This document shows, piece after piece, positions 52,894 through 63,477 of a stretch of 64,000 nt of DNA. How positions within the stretch are numbered: the first letter of the stretch is position 1; each line of letters starts with the position of its first letter. The position numbers and the translations under genes were made by a program. The notes under the pieces are model-generated. The model did no database searches, had not been told where the DNA came from, and was given only the letters and a program-made list of their open reading frames with translations. This DNA is from Diphasiastrum complanatum (Eukaryota > Streptophyta > Lycopodiopsida > Lycopodiales > Lycopodiaceae): NCBI GenBank assembly GCA_029204225.1, contig CM055104.1, positions 46,880,451 through 46,944,450 on the forward strand. Reading direction: 5' to 3'.

Positions 52894-53461
52894 TTGGTTA
52901 GGAAAGGCTTGGGAGGCCTGAGCACCTTCCCCAAATTATTCGGTCCCAACCAAGGAAGGAGAGAGAGAGATAACTAGAGATGGAGTTAAAAATAGAAAGA
53001 GCTAGAGCTTTATTAAGAATAGAGATGATGTTTTACAATGGAAAATGGCCTTCTTATATAGTTGAGAGGGGAGCCCATCTTGGCTCTCATTGGCCCTTTC
53101 TAATTGGCGAATCATAATCTTAGCCATTCAAACTAAACTAATTGCAATCTAATGGTTCAATAAGAAGAGGACCAAACTCACATGATTCATGTGAGATTAC
53201 CTCAACTTAAAACCATGTAATTTGACTTTGGAGTTTTTATTATTTATTCTATTTAGCCCCCAAGTCTTTTATTCTACTTCTTCCTAACCATTTTGCGTGC
53301 TCATTGGGTTGGGCTTACACACGCAGGATGCCAGTGCCCTCGCACTTATTATTCTAACTATATAATGTACTGTGGCGGGGCCCACTAGGTAAGGCTTGGC
53401 CAATAGTATTTTAAGTGGTAGGACCCACTTGTTTATTATTGTGCAGGAAATACCCACAACA
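52542..53461 (-). mobile_element. 920-bp LTR of the gag-only element
   Basis: Minus strand TGTTGTGGG...GACGACA. TATA box near 53055 and AATAAAGC near 53008 (minus strand). The transcribed R-U5 part contains three stem-loop modules at 52693-52750, 52780-52841 and 52892-52955, separated by long (GA)n tracts. Confidence 0.85.
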
Positions 53462-53742
53462 GGGTCTATGGCCCAAAGTAGTGTCGGTTCCTTGGCGCTA
53501 GGCTGCAACTGTCGTGGAGGGGCACTGTTGTCGGTTCTTTTATTGCTGGGACATGGATGCTTCAGGAAAAGCGTGGATAGAATTCGCATACGTAAAACTA
53601 GAGGCTTTATTGGATGATGGTGATCAGCAAGAACTTGGACTTGCCAGATTTTCAATAATACCCATAAGGGTCTTGTGGCCATTCCGGATAACCTTGCCCA
53701 TTGACAATTGGGTAGTTGATGCATTCCATCGGAGGATCCCAA
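53462..53742 (-). other. gag-LTR spacer
   Basis: The 152-codon minus-strand frame 53284-53742 runs from the gag tail into the LTR and is probably non-coding. No good polypurine tract precedes the LTR (CATAGACCC), so the boundary may be a deletion joint. Confidence 0.4.
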
Positions 53743-55490
53743 AATAAATCTTGCTGATATAATGGATTCTCATAGATTGGCGCAACTGGTCCCAATGTCC
53801 TAGACTCTTCCAAATTGTAAGGTGGATATGACATGCTTGCTTGACTCTCTTGTCTGTCCAGGTATTCGTGGTATGCCATAACCTGACGACTTTCCTCAGC
53901 AGTCAATATCATAGATTGAGAACAAGACTTTGTCATTGTAGGCACTGGTGCTTGCTGTACTGGAGACCTATTTGGACTTGGATTCCTTGGATTTGGCCTT
54001 TGAAGAATGGATATACCCCGAATTGGCATTGATTTAGGGGTCTGTTGAATTGTAGAACAATTAGACTTTGGTTGAATCTTGCTCGTTGAGGGACAATCAT
54101 CAACTTTAGTCTTCTCTTGGTCATTGCACTTTCCCGTTGAAGGCTGCGTGATTGCACTTTTCCTTGGATCTTGTGCTAAATTGTCTTCTCGTCGCTCCGT
54201 TGACGCTAGGCCCCTTTGTAATTCATCACTAAGAATTCTTTGCATTGATTGCGCCAAGAGGCTTGGTAAAATCCGCTGGACTTCGTCGGCTGCCAATTTC
54301 TTGAATTCCTCAGTTACCATTGGCGTAATGGATTCTACCATCTCTGTCTTCTGTGATGGTTTTACTTGTTTGCCCGACGGTGTCTTTGCGTACTTTGGAA
54401 CTTTTGCCAGTTGTCTTCTTCCTCACTCGTTTCATAACCTGGTGGCGCTAGGATTTTTCTTTTGTAGTACGTTCGAGGTGGAAGGGTCACCACAGATGCA
54501 TGTCGGTCTACATAAGCCAAATGCCTCCTAGCTATTTGTGAATTTCTCACCGGGCAATCTCGGCATGGATGATTAACTCCGCATTGTGAACACAAGGGAT
54601 CAAATGTTGACGGATCCCCTCGGTGTGGACATTCAACACGGTGATGTTTTCCTCCGCATCGATAGCACTTAACTGAGTGCAATATGCCATCGCCTCTAAG
54701 TTGATAGGCGCCGGTAACAAATTCCCCTTAGGATCTTTCACAAAATAGACTGGTAGGCTATTATGGTCCTCCATTGAGTTCGGTGACATGCAAGAGGATA
54801 TAACCAAAACTTCTACCTTGTCACTATTTGTTGACGAAACTCGTGATTTAGATGGATCAATCTGACATCCATCCTTCTGGTGAGCTCATTGTTGGCTTGA
54901 TTATGCTTCTGACCATTGAACTGCTGGATCTTGTCGTCAACGAACTTGTTGTTCTACATTTTGTCCTTTTAATAAGCGCGATTGGACACTTGGTACTTGG
55001 ATGATCTCCAAAGCAATAGGTACATTTGTCCTTTTCAAGGAAATTCACTGTGTGAGCATAAGCTTGATGATGGCTTGAACTTGAAGTGCAAGGTTCTTGG
55101 TCTTCCGCTGCACTTGATCTGCTTGACTTTGCTGCACTTTGTTGCCTCCCACAGGTTCTCATTCTTGTTGGATCATCGTTCATTGTTGACCTTTGTTCCT
55201 CTAATTCCCCATCTGATGATTCATCAGAGCGATAGGGAAAATCCCTCATCCCTTGTGAGATTTCCATCATGGCAACATCCTTACAAAGTTGTACAGGTGA
55301 CACATAGGATGCTAATTCTACAATACCATATCTGATTCTTTTGAGCAGTCCAGCATAGTATTTTGCCATGACAACCCGTTCAGAAATCTGTGGATTACAA
55401 TCCTTCACTAATTGGATGATTCAATAGGTGTAGTCTCGGATTGTTTTATTAGGGAACTTTTTTAGTTTAGATAATCTTGCATTGGTGGTC
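53652..55490 (-). pseudogene. retroelement gag with three CX2CX3HX4C knuckles
   Basis: Minus-strand gag. Capsid C-terminal region with METTNARLSKLKKFPNK and LVKDCNPQISERVVMAKYY (55490-55290), broken by a stop near 55420. Zinc knuckles follow: CTYCFGDHPSTKC (about 55020), CYRCGGKHHRVEC (about 54660) and CSQCGVNHPCRDC (about 54590). A polar, Gln/Pro-rich tail ends at 53652. It is split into frames 54857-55408, 54362-54682 and 53652-54341. All three knuckles have one residue less than the classical spacing. No protease or pol is present, so this is a gag-only derivative of an Athila/Tat-like or related gypsy element. Confidence 0.7.
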
Positions 55491-56573
55491 TCCATAGCTC
55501 AGCACTAGAATGTTGCAAAGTAGCCGGTTGGTGAATTGCTTCAAGGTTCGTTCAATGACGCTGATGTTCTAATTTTTTTTTTTTGAGATGGAGAAGAAGA
55601 AGACGAGAAAAGAGTAAGTAAAAAGATTTATCAATAAGGATTGAAAAGTAAAATAGAAATGAATTTAACAAATGAGAGAGCAGATGAAAGATTGAATGGA
55701 GATAGACAAGGAAAAATGAAAATGAAAGATGGATGGTAACTTATATGCAAATCACTCACCAAGGAGACTTGTGCTAAAATTAAAATTATTGATTTTTTTA
55801 CGATTTTTTTTTATTTTTAGTTTTTTTTTAAATTTTACAGGTAATTTTTTTACGATCTTTATTTTTATTTTTATTTTTTTTTAAATTTTACAGTTTTTTT
55901 TTACGGTCTTTTTATTTTTATTTTTTATTTTTTTCTTACAGTTTTTATTTTTATTTTTTCGTGGGAATAGAATCGTAAAGTCGTGGGAGGACGCTATCTT
56001 ATAGGTAGAGAAGGCTCACCACACTGAGGTTTTTCTTCCAATTTTTAGTTTTTATTATTTTTTTAAGGGAATAGAAATGTCGCAATCGTGGGAGGAGGCT
56101 ATCTGAAAGATAGAATCGCTCACCAACGAGGCTTGGGTTCTTTTTCGATTTTTTTAATTTTTTTTTTTTTTGGTGTTAAACTAGGAACTAACTCTCGTAG
56201 AGAATTCTGTGTCCTGGTCTCAGTGAGACTAAGATGGAACTTCAGAAGGTTCTACGAAGGTTACTTAGCAGTATTTTTGGTTTTTAAAGGTTTTTGTTTT
56301 TGTTTTATTTTTTATTTTTTTGGCCGATTTTTGGTGAAAAATGGTGAAAGAGAGAAAGAGAGATAGCGAGAAAGAGAGAACGGAAAAAAGTGCTATGCGG
56401 CGGGATGAGAGTACATTCAAAAAACTAATACTTCACTATATTCAAAACAAAAAAAAAACACGAAAATTGACAAATCTAACACTAAACCACCCTAATCTAC
56501 CCACAAAATCCGAGTTTTAGGTGAAAAAAGAGTGTTGAGGAAGAAGAAAAGAGAAAGAGGGAGAGGAGGGAGA

Positions 56574-56648
<75 letters not shown>

Positions 56649-56650
56649 CG
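55491..56650 (-). mobile_element. leader of the gag-only element
   Basis: A/T-run-rich untranslated region. Two similar blocks (about 55962-56021 and 56066-56126) share GGGAATAGAA, TCGTGGGAGGA, GCTATCT and GCTCACCA. A (GA)n tract lies at 56578-56645. Confidence 0.6.
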
Positions 56651-56669
56651 CTCCTCGGCAACGGCGCCA
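56651..56669 (-). promoter_or_regulatory. primer binding site of the gag-only element
   Basis: Minus strand TGGCGCCGTTGCCGAGGAG, immediately inside the 5' LTR. Matches the Athila/Tat-type primer site pattern. Confidence 0.85.
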
Positions 56670-56675
56670 CTATCG

Positions 56676-56913
56676 TGTCGTCTTTGTAGCATAGAGGTTC
56701 GTCGCTGGGAGCGTCAATCTTGCCTTCACCTGCATAACAAGAGAGAGAGAGAGAGAGAAAAAAGTTCCAAGTAGCGAGAGGTTTGGGAGGCCCGAGCACC
56801 TTTCCCAAACTATTTGGTAGCTACTTAGAGAGAGGAGAGAAGAGAGAGAGAATTCCTAGGTTGAGAAAGGCTTTGGGGGCTCGAGCGCCTACCCAAAGCT
56901 ATTCTATCCCAAT

Positions 56914-56975
<62 letters not shown>

Positions 56976-57076
56976 TTGGTTAGGAAAGGCTTGGGAGGCC
57001 CGAGCACCTTCCCCAAACTATTCGGTCCCAACCAAGGAAGGAGAGAGAGAGAGAGATAGTTAGAGATGGAGTTAGA
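56676..57076 (-). mobile_element. 5' LTR of the gag-only element (truncated)
   Basis: Matches the R-U5 half of the 52542-53461 LTR, including the same three stem-loop modules with shorter (GA)n spacers. Similarity stops at about 57076 (GGAGTTAGAAATA, then unrelated sequence), so U3 and the promoter are lost. Confidence 0.85.
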
Positions 57077-59635
57077 AATACGGCCGTACAACAGTACGCG
57101 TGGACTAGTTTTTTTTTTTTTTTTTTTTTTTTTCGGTTTTTTGGAGCAAATTTTTTTACATTTGTGGTGGAATGCGGATGTGAATAGCCAATGACGGGCT
57201 GCCACATAGCACATGCACATTCCACCGGAGAGAGGAGAGAGAACGTGCATTCTGTAGAGAGAGAACATGTATTTCACCGGAGAGAGAACGTGCATTCTAG
57301 TGGAGAGAGGAGAGAGAACGTGCATTCCACCGGAGAGAGGAGAGAGACTGTGCATTCCATAGAAAGAGTATGATAGATTCCTAGGAGAGAGAAAATTGAT
57401 GGACATTATGCTCCTGGAGGTGGTCCCAAAATACAAAGGACACCTAAGCACAAGGCATTACGATGCAAATAAAGTATATCAAGGATAAAGAAGCTATTTT
57501 TTTAAAGTTATTTACTCCTTTTTTTCAAGGATCATTGGATCTATTCCTTTAGAGAACACTGGCACTCCTACTCCTAAGGCGCTGTAGCCTCTCTTTTTTC
57601 TTTTTTCCATGTGATGTGTTGTAAACTTCTCTTGCAAGTACCAAAGTTGCTGCAAAACATAGAAAATTGCTAAATAAACTTCTTAAGAATGTTGTTTAAG
57701 AATGCTAATAAAAGTTTAGTGTAGGTTCTCCAGAGGTGCTGGTACCTTGAAAGAGAATCCATTTTTTTCATGTGTGCACCACAATTTTTTACTCAACTTC
57801 TGTAGGTGGTTTTTTATTGTTGCTTGTTAGCTAAGCATAAGGTCTTTTGTGTTTGATTGCAAATGGCATCATCATCACTCCACCTACATAGCCATCATTC
57901 CAAAGCAATGATCAAACAAAGATAAATTCTACTAAGCATGAATCTAGATCAGTAGTGAACATCCGAGATGCTAAAACAACTCTTCAAAAGTCACTTCTAA
58001 GTATTTGATATAAAATAATCTTTGTGGGTTTGCAACAACTATAATATATTATTCAACATTGGCATTCCAATTGAGGGAATCAAATTTTTAATCCTACTAA
58101 GTCTGAATCCAAACTCCCAGTGTGAAAAAATTGGGAAAGTAGTTGAATGCCTCATTCCTCACAGCTCTAATTTCATCTCTTTTGTTACACCTCCAAATTT
58201 GTCTTTTCCCACAAAGAAGAGCTCCAAGCAGGATCATTGGATCTATTCCTTCACAAAACTGGTATGTATGTATTCTGTAATCTATCAAAATTGTTATCTG
58301 AACCTCCCATAAGTAGGAGCTTTTCTTTCTTTATCATGTCTATCCTCAACTAATTGATGTCATAACATATGTCTTCAAGTAGAGGAAATAACTTTCCACC
58401 AAGCCTCTGCTTGCTTACAAGCAATAGCTTATGAGACACACACCTGTCTATATTTTTGCCAGCAACCTTGTGAGACCTTAGATAGGGAGGATGTAGTTTT
58501 CAGATTTCAAGTTTTTGCTTTGGACGATGAGTCGATGCAACTCCCCTTTCTCTCTTGATCTATTGTCTCATCATAATTTGCAAAGTGGCCTGCTTTTCTA
58601 TCACACACCAATCTAAAGAGTGCTAATTATATTAAAAAAAAGATTTATCTCAATAATCAGTTGACAATGCCAAGCTGTCAAATGATCAAATTAGATAGTG
58701 TACAAAGTAGAATTATAGAAAAGGCTTTAGTTGTACTAAATTGGCTAAGGACATGCATGAAGGTATAATTTTTATATTGTATGCACCGTGTCTCGAAAAC
58801 TCTTGGAGGTTTTATGGTTTGGTCTTGATGGATCTCGTTTCAAAACCTAATAACTAGCAAGAGTTTTGAGTAGAATGATAAAGAGAATAACAAAATTCAA
58901 CAATGAAAACAAGTAGACATGTATAAAGATTTGAGCTGTAGACCGCAAGATTGTCTGTTCTTCTTTGGCAGGATGTAGGGAACGGCTGGTGGCCCTCTTT
59001 CTAGTGATAGAGCTCTCAGTCGAGATAGCAACAAGCCTAATCATTATAGGAGACAACACTTTGAAGATATTTTATGAAACAACATGCGGGTTGGGCCAAA
59101 ATGGGCCATTAACTATGATTCAATGATATCTAGTGTTTGCTATTCTATGATGCATTGGTGCAGAACCACTCAACCTAAACTCGGGGGGCGAAAGGGCCCA
59201 AAGAAAGGGTCGTCTTTGTTGTATATTTAAAAAAACATTTTTCAAATAAATTTTTTGCTATAATTTTTTTTAATTGCACCTTCCAACATCCAAAAGGTGC
59301 ACACATGAAATACAGAAAAGGTAATAGAGTAATTTAAGTAAAACTTTTGCATTGATAAGGTATTTATAACAAGAAAAAAGACCATATGCCAATAGGTTGT
59401 TTGTTCTAGGACCTAACAATAGCAAAAATCATAATGTAATTTCTATGATATTTGGTCATTTTATTAAATTGGTTATATTGCTTGTTATTAAAATAGTTAT
59501 GAAATCACCTAATTCAATTCAAGCATGTAGTATCTAGATAATTGTGAAGATTATTAAAATATTATCTTCCTATCTCGAGTTTGGGGTCATGTCCATGGTG
59601 ATTTCCACTAAAATTCATGTTGTACATAAAAGGAG
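57077..59635. other. unrecognised region with a minisatellite
   Basis: A poly(T) run at about 57110-57133 and a minisatellite at 57213-57372 (units like GAGAGAACGTGCATTCCACC, about five copies, 25-33 bp). AGGATCATTGGATCTATTCC is repeated at about 57528 and 58232. No protein or RNA gene was recognised on either strand. Confidence 0.5.
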
Positions 59636-60565
59636 TGTGAATTGAGCACATATCCTTCTAGTGTAGCTCGGATTTGAGTTAGATAGGTTCAATTATGATG
59701 ACATGCAGATGTTTAGATAGCATGCAAAGTCTTACTGTATGCATGCAAGCCACATGCAATCAGTGCATGCAACATGCAAAGTAGTTTAAGTGATCTACAC
59801 ATGTCTAGGCAGTTTTATGAGTTGACATGCAGTACATGCAACATACATGCATGTAGTTACACATGTGGATCTATGGTAGGTGAATTAGTTCAGTTAAGTG
59901 GGCTTTCCATGCAACTCCACTGTAGGAATTTGAGTCTCTCTCATGTAGGAAAAGTTGGGCATGTTTTGCCACATTGTGAATATTGAGATTTTGGTGTTTT
60001 GGACTCATTCTCTCTCTACCCGAGTTTTCTATGCTTGATTTTCTCTCTCTACCCGAGAGCAACCTCTTTTTCCCATACTGAACTCTTAGAATTATTTCTG
60101 ACATTCATTTCTCATTGTGAAGAGCTAGATTTTTTCATCAGATGGATGTAGTTACATGTGGATCTATGGTAGGTGAATTAGTTCAGTTAAGTGGGCTTTC
60201 CATGCAACTCCACTGTAGGAATTTGAGTCTCTCTCATGTAGGAAAAGTTGGGCATGTTTTGCCACATTGTGAATATTGAGATTTTGGTGTTTTGGACTCA
60301 TTCTCTCTCTACCCGAGTTTTCTATGCTTGATTTTCTCTCTCTACCCGAGAGCAACCTCTTTTTCCCATACTGAACTCTTAGAATTATTTCTGACATTCA
60401 TTTCTCATTGTGAAGAGCTAGATTTTTTCATCAGATGTATGCCATTGTGCTCTTGCCTTAGATTTTTCAAGCATACTGTTCTTTGATCAATCTTGTGCAA
60501 TCACAACACCTCAGTAAGATCCTGTAGGGTGTGTGGTGAAGTTCACACGTGCTAAAAACTTCACA
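59636..60565 (+). mobile_element. 5' LTR of a copia element, enlarged by an internal duplication
   Basis: Ends AACTTCACA directly before TGGTATCAGAGC. The proposed start TGTGAATTG at 59636 shares TGTGAA with the inverted end. It contains a CATGCA-rich stretch (59700-59855) and a 293-bp tandem duplication (about 59855-60440). The start is less certain than the end. Confidence 0.6.
59855..60440 (+). repeat. 293-bp tandem duplication inside the copia LTR
   Basis: GTGGATCTATGGTAGGTGAA begins at about 59865 and 60158. The two units, through TTTTTTCATCAGATG, are nearly or fully identical, including identical 77-codon minus-strand frames. The duplication is therefore recent. Confidence 0.95.
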
Positions 60566-60577
60566 TGGTATCAGAGC
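60566..60577 (+). promoter_or_regulatory. primer binding site (initiator tRNA-Met type)
   Basis: TGGTATCAGAGC directly after the LTR end TTCACA. Confidence 0.9.
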
Positions 60578-61335
60578 TTCATGCTTTGAAGAGGTGAGGG
60601 TGTATACATCAGATCATCAGTGTTTTTGCTTGCAGGAATTTGGATTTTGGAGAGGGATTCAAACTCACTGAGAAACAAGCAATCTAAGGATCATAAGTGG
60701 ATCAAATCAAGGCTAATCTGATCCAACGGGGCTCTGTACGGACAGAGAGCTCACATGTGTGAATTCAGCCCTCATTAATGAGTGCTACTTCTCAAGGAAT
60801 GATCCAAATTTGATGTTCTATACCTTGTTGGATAGGTATTGAAGAGTAGAATGTGTTGCTCTTGTTTCTAAATCAATTCAATTTCTTTTTAGAAGAGTTT
60901 TAGGCAATCAGAGAGTTTGAGAGGGTACTCAACTCATGGGATATGCCAAAGTGAGCACACATCTGTCTTTTTCACCATTTTCATCAATTTTCACTATCAA
61001 TCAAGTAGAATTGGATAAAAGTGAGTGTTCTGAGGTCTTAGACTTTTCATTTCACACATACTACTGTGTTTGGGTTGAAAGTAAGTTCCTAGAGAGTTTA
61101 TCAGTACTTTGAAACTCGTGGGAGAGATAGACTTCTTGCTTGCATCTTCTTTTGTGATTGAAGCAAGATCCAAATTCAAGATAGATTGATTTTTTGTATT
61201 GAGAATTTGTTCTCACATCTGTTGCTAGATTTCATAGGGTGGATCAACATTTGTGTTAGATCCTAGATTGAGATAGCAAGCAACATCCTTTCAACTCCAT
61301 TTTTTTTATCATTACTAGAATTTCTCACCAAGAAG

Positions 61336-61944
61336 ATGTCTTCATCTGGTTCACATTTCTTAGAGCACAGTGAGAGGTTAACATCTTCCAATTATGCAAT
61401 GTGGAAGATTAAAATGGAATCATTATTGATTCTATAGGATGTAATGGATATTGTGAGTGGAGCTGAAGAAGAACCTGCTGCACCTAATGAAGCTGCAGCA
61501 TTCCACAAAAGAACCAGAATTGCCCTTCATTTTACAAAAATGAATGGTACTAGTGAAGTGTTAAGAGAGATCAGTACATGCACCACTGCCAAGGAAGCTT
61601 GGGATACTCTAAAAACAATCTATGAAATCAAAAATATTTCTGCTTATATTTAGAAACCAAATATTTCTAAGTTATCAAAGAGTAGATGAGAGTGCTTTAT
61701 CATATGTCATGAGAGTTAAGGATCTTCATCAAGAGTTAGCTGGTATTAGTGATGCTCTTAAGAACACTAAACTTGTTCAAGTAGTCCTAAATGGACTTAG
61801 AGATGAGTATGACAATATTGTGCAGACTTATGCTGTCAGGGAGGATCTTCCATCCTTGGAGACACTGCAAGGTGTTCTCATTGCTGAAGAAAGCAGGAAA
61901 GAGAACAAGATGCTGAGTCTAAAGCATGTGCATCTGAATGAATA
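61336..61944 (+). pseudogene. Ty1/copia gag (one stop, one frameshift)
   Basis: ATG at 61336 (MSSSGSHFLEHSERL). SSNYAMWKIKMESLL is followed by an in-frame TAG at 61435-61437, then AFHKRTRIALHFTKMNGT and AKEAWDTLKTIYE. A frameshift near 61650 leads to ALSYVMRVKDLHQEL, LVQVVLNGLRDEYD and SLETLQGVLIAEE. These are the UBN2-type gag motifs of plant copia elements. It stops at 61944, before any zinc knuckle, where inverted pol sequence begins. Confidence 0.85.
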
Positions 61945-61964
61945 AGATCCAAGGGTAAAGTAGA

Positions 61965-62490
61965 TCTTGTCAAACATCTCTTGTAGGAAGTGTGACTTTG
62001 CAAGGCCACATGCCTCACACACTTTGCCACACTTCTTGAATGATGTTGGTAGGCCGAGAGCTAGCTCCTTTGATGCCATGGACTCCATTGATTGAAGATT
62101 AGGATGGCCTAATCTTTTGTGCCAAAGCTCCACTTGAGTCAACTCCTCCCTAACCATATTCACACTTTCAATGGACACATTAGCATCCAACTCAAAAAGC
62201 CTTCCTTGATTAATGCCACTAGCTAGGCACTTATCACTTTTCAAGATGGAACATACTCCAATCTTGAAATGTACATCTAGTCCATTATCCCCATTAGTTG
62301 ACCAACACTAAGCAAATTTTTTGTAATGGATGGAACATACAAAACATTATCAAGATCTATCCTCTTAGATGATCCTAAGCATGATGGAATAGATCCTATG
62401 CCATCTATCTTACATTCTTGACCACTAGCAGTGAAGATTGACTTCTTAGAATCATTATAAGAAAGTAAAGTAAAAAAATAATACTTTTAC
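61965..62490 (-). pseudogene. inverted Ty1/copia protease-to-integrase fragment
   Basis: Minus-strand sequence closely similar to 51060-51545 of the other copia element. It holds a SKKSIFTASGQECKIDGIG-like stretch, GRLFELDANV, the VELWHKRLGHPN HHCC region and CEACGLAKSH. It ends at about 61965, abutting the plus-strand gag. Frameshifts near 62290 break it. Confidence 0.85.
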
Positions 62491-62942
62491 GAGCCCTTTG
62501 AGTGCTTTTTAAGTAACTTTATCTTTGTACTTACTTATCAGTTGAATATGCAGTTTGTGGAGAGCAATTCTGTTGTCTTGTCTTGTTGCACTTGATGTTG
62601 TGTTGTGGTGATTGATCCGGTCGGGTGTTTAAACTGTTTTCTTAACTAAGAGAGGAGAGGATCATGGCTTCAAGAAATAGAAAACTGAATGAGGACTATC
62701 GGTTAGTGATAGATCTGCAAAAAAGAGAATGGAGATTCGATAGTAGTTCACATGCCCCATACAAACATAGACTTCAAGAATTTTTCTAGCGAGTGGAAGA
62801 TCCATGATGGCACATATCTTGTGAGAGGATTAGTTTGATCTACTTCATTTTGCAATTTAGGCCAATATGCATTTTAAACTTAGATATAAACATTTTGAAG
62901 TTATTTTAGTCTAAGTTCATTTGAATTACCACTTTTGAAAAG
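62491..62942 (+). other. degraded retroelement sequence
   Basis: A short gag-like start (ATG at about 62664, MASRNRKLNEDYR, then a stop) and, at 62840-62935, a stretch similar to 47500-47590 before the gypsy LTR (GGCCAATATGCATTTTA...). Too broken to classify. Confidence 0.4.
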
Positions 62943-63477
62943 TGTGAAGAAAGTAATTAGGTCGATTTTGGAAAGATTCAAATTTGAATGTTTGGTACAT
63001 TGAATCTATTCTATATTTGAGTAGGGTTTAGAATAGATCTAGAACTTTCCTATTGTTGATAAGATTGGAGAAGCACATCCAATTAGGGCATGGACCTACT
63101 ATAAATAGTGTACAAGCATGGGAAGAGATACGTTCTCTCTCTCCTCTCATTCATGCTTATACATGAGTTCTCTTTGGGTTCATATATCCATTTTTGCATT
63201 AACATAGTGTTGATATCTTGCAATCTTGTGTGTAGAATGCAATTGTATGTTGTATATTAGATCCACATGTGTGAAACTTGTTATGGTACTGCTGTCGTAT
63301 GGCCAGAAACTTGATTTTATCTTACATATGTTGTTTGATCAAGATCTTATTGAGTTTGCATCTTCTATGTGTATTAGATGTTAGATTTCTATGTTGTCAA
63401 TGGTGCTAGATGTGTTGTTATTCATAACGAAAGGTTAAAGGGACATATTGGATCTTAGTGATTCATAATTCTTCACA
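62943..63477 (+). mobile_element. 535-bp copia-type 5' LTR
   Basis: Starts TGTGAAGAA and ends TTCTTCACA, a perfect 9-bp terminal inverted repeat. The TATA motif ACTATAAATAG is at about 63100. It is followed at once by a primer site. Its 3' partner lies beyond the window. Confidence 0.85.

Noticed and set aside
57191-57373. 60-codon frame with repeated ENVHS units
   Set aside because: Translation of a GA-rich minisatellite, not a protein repeat.
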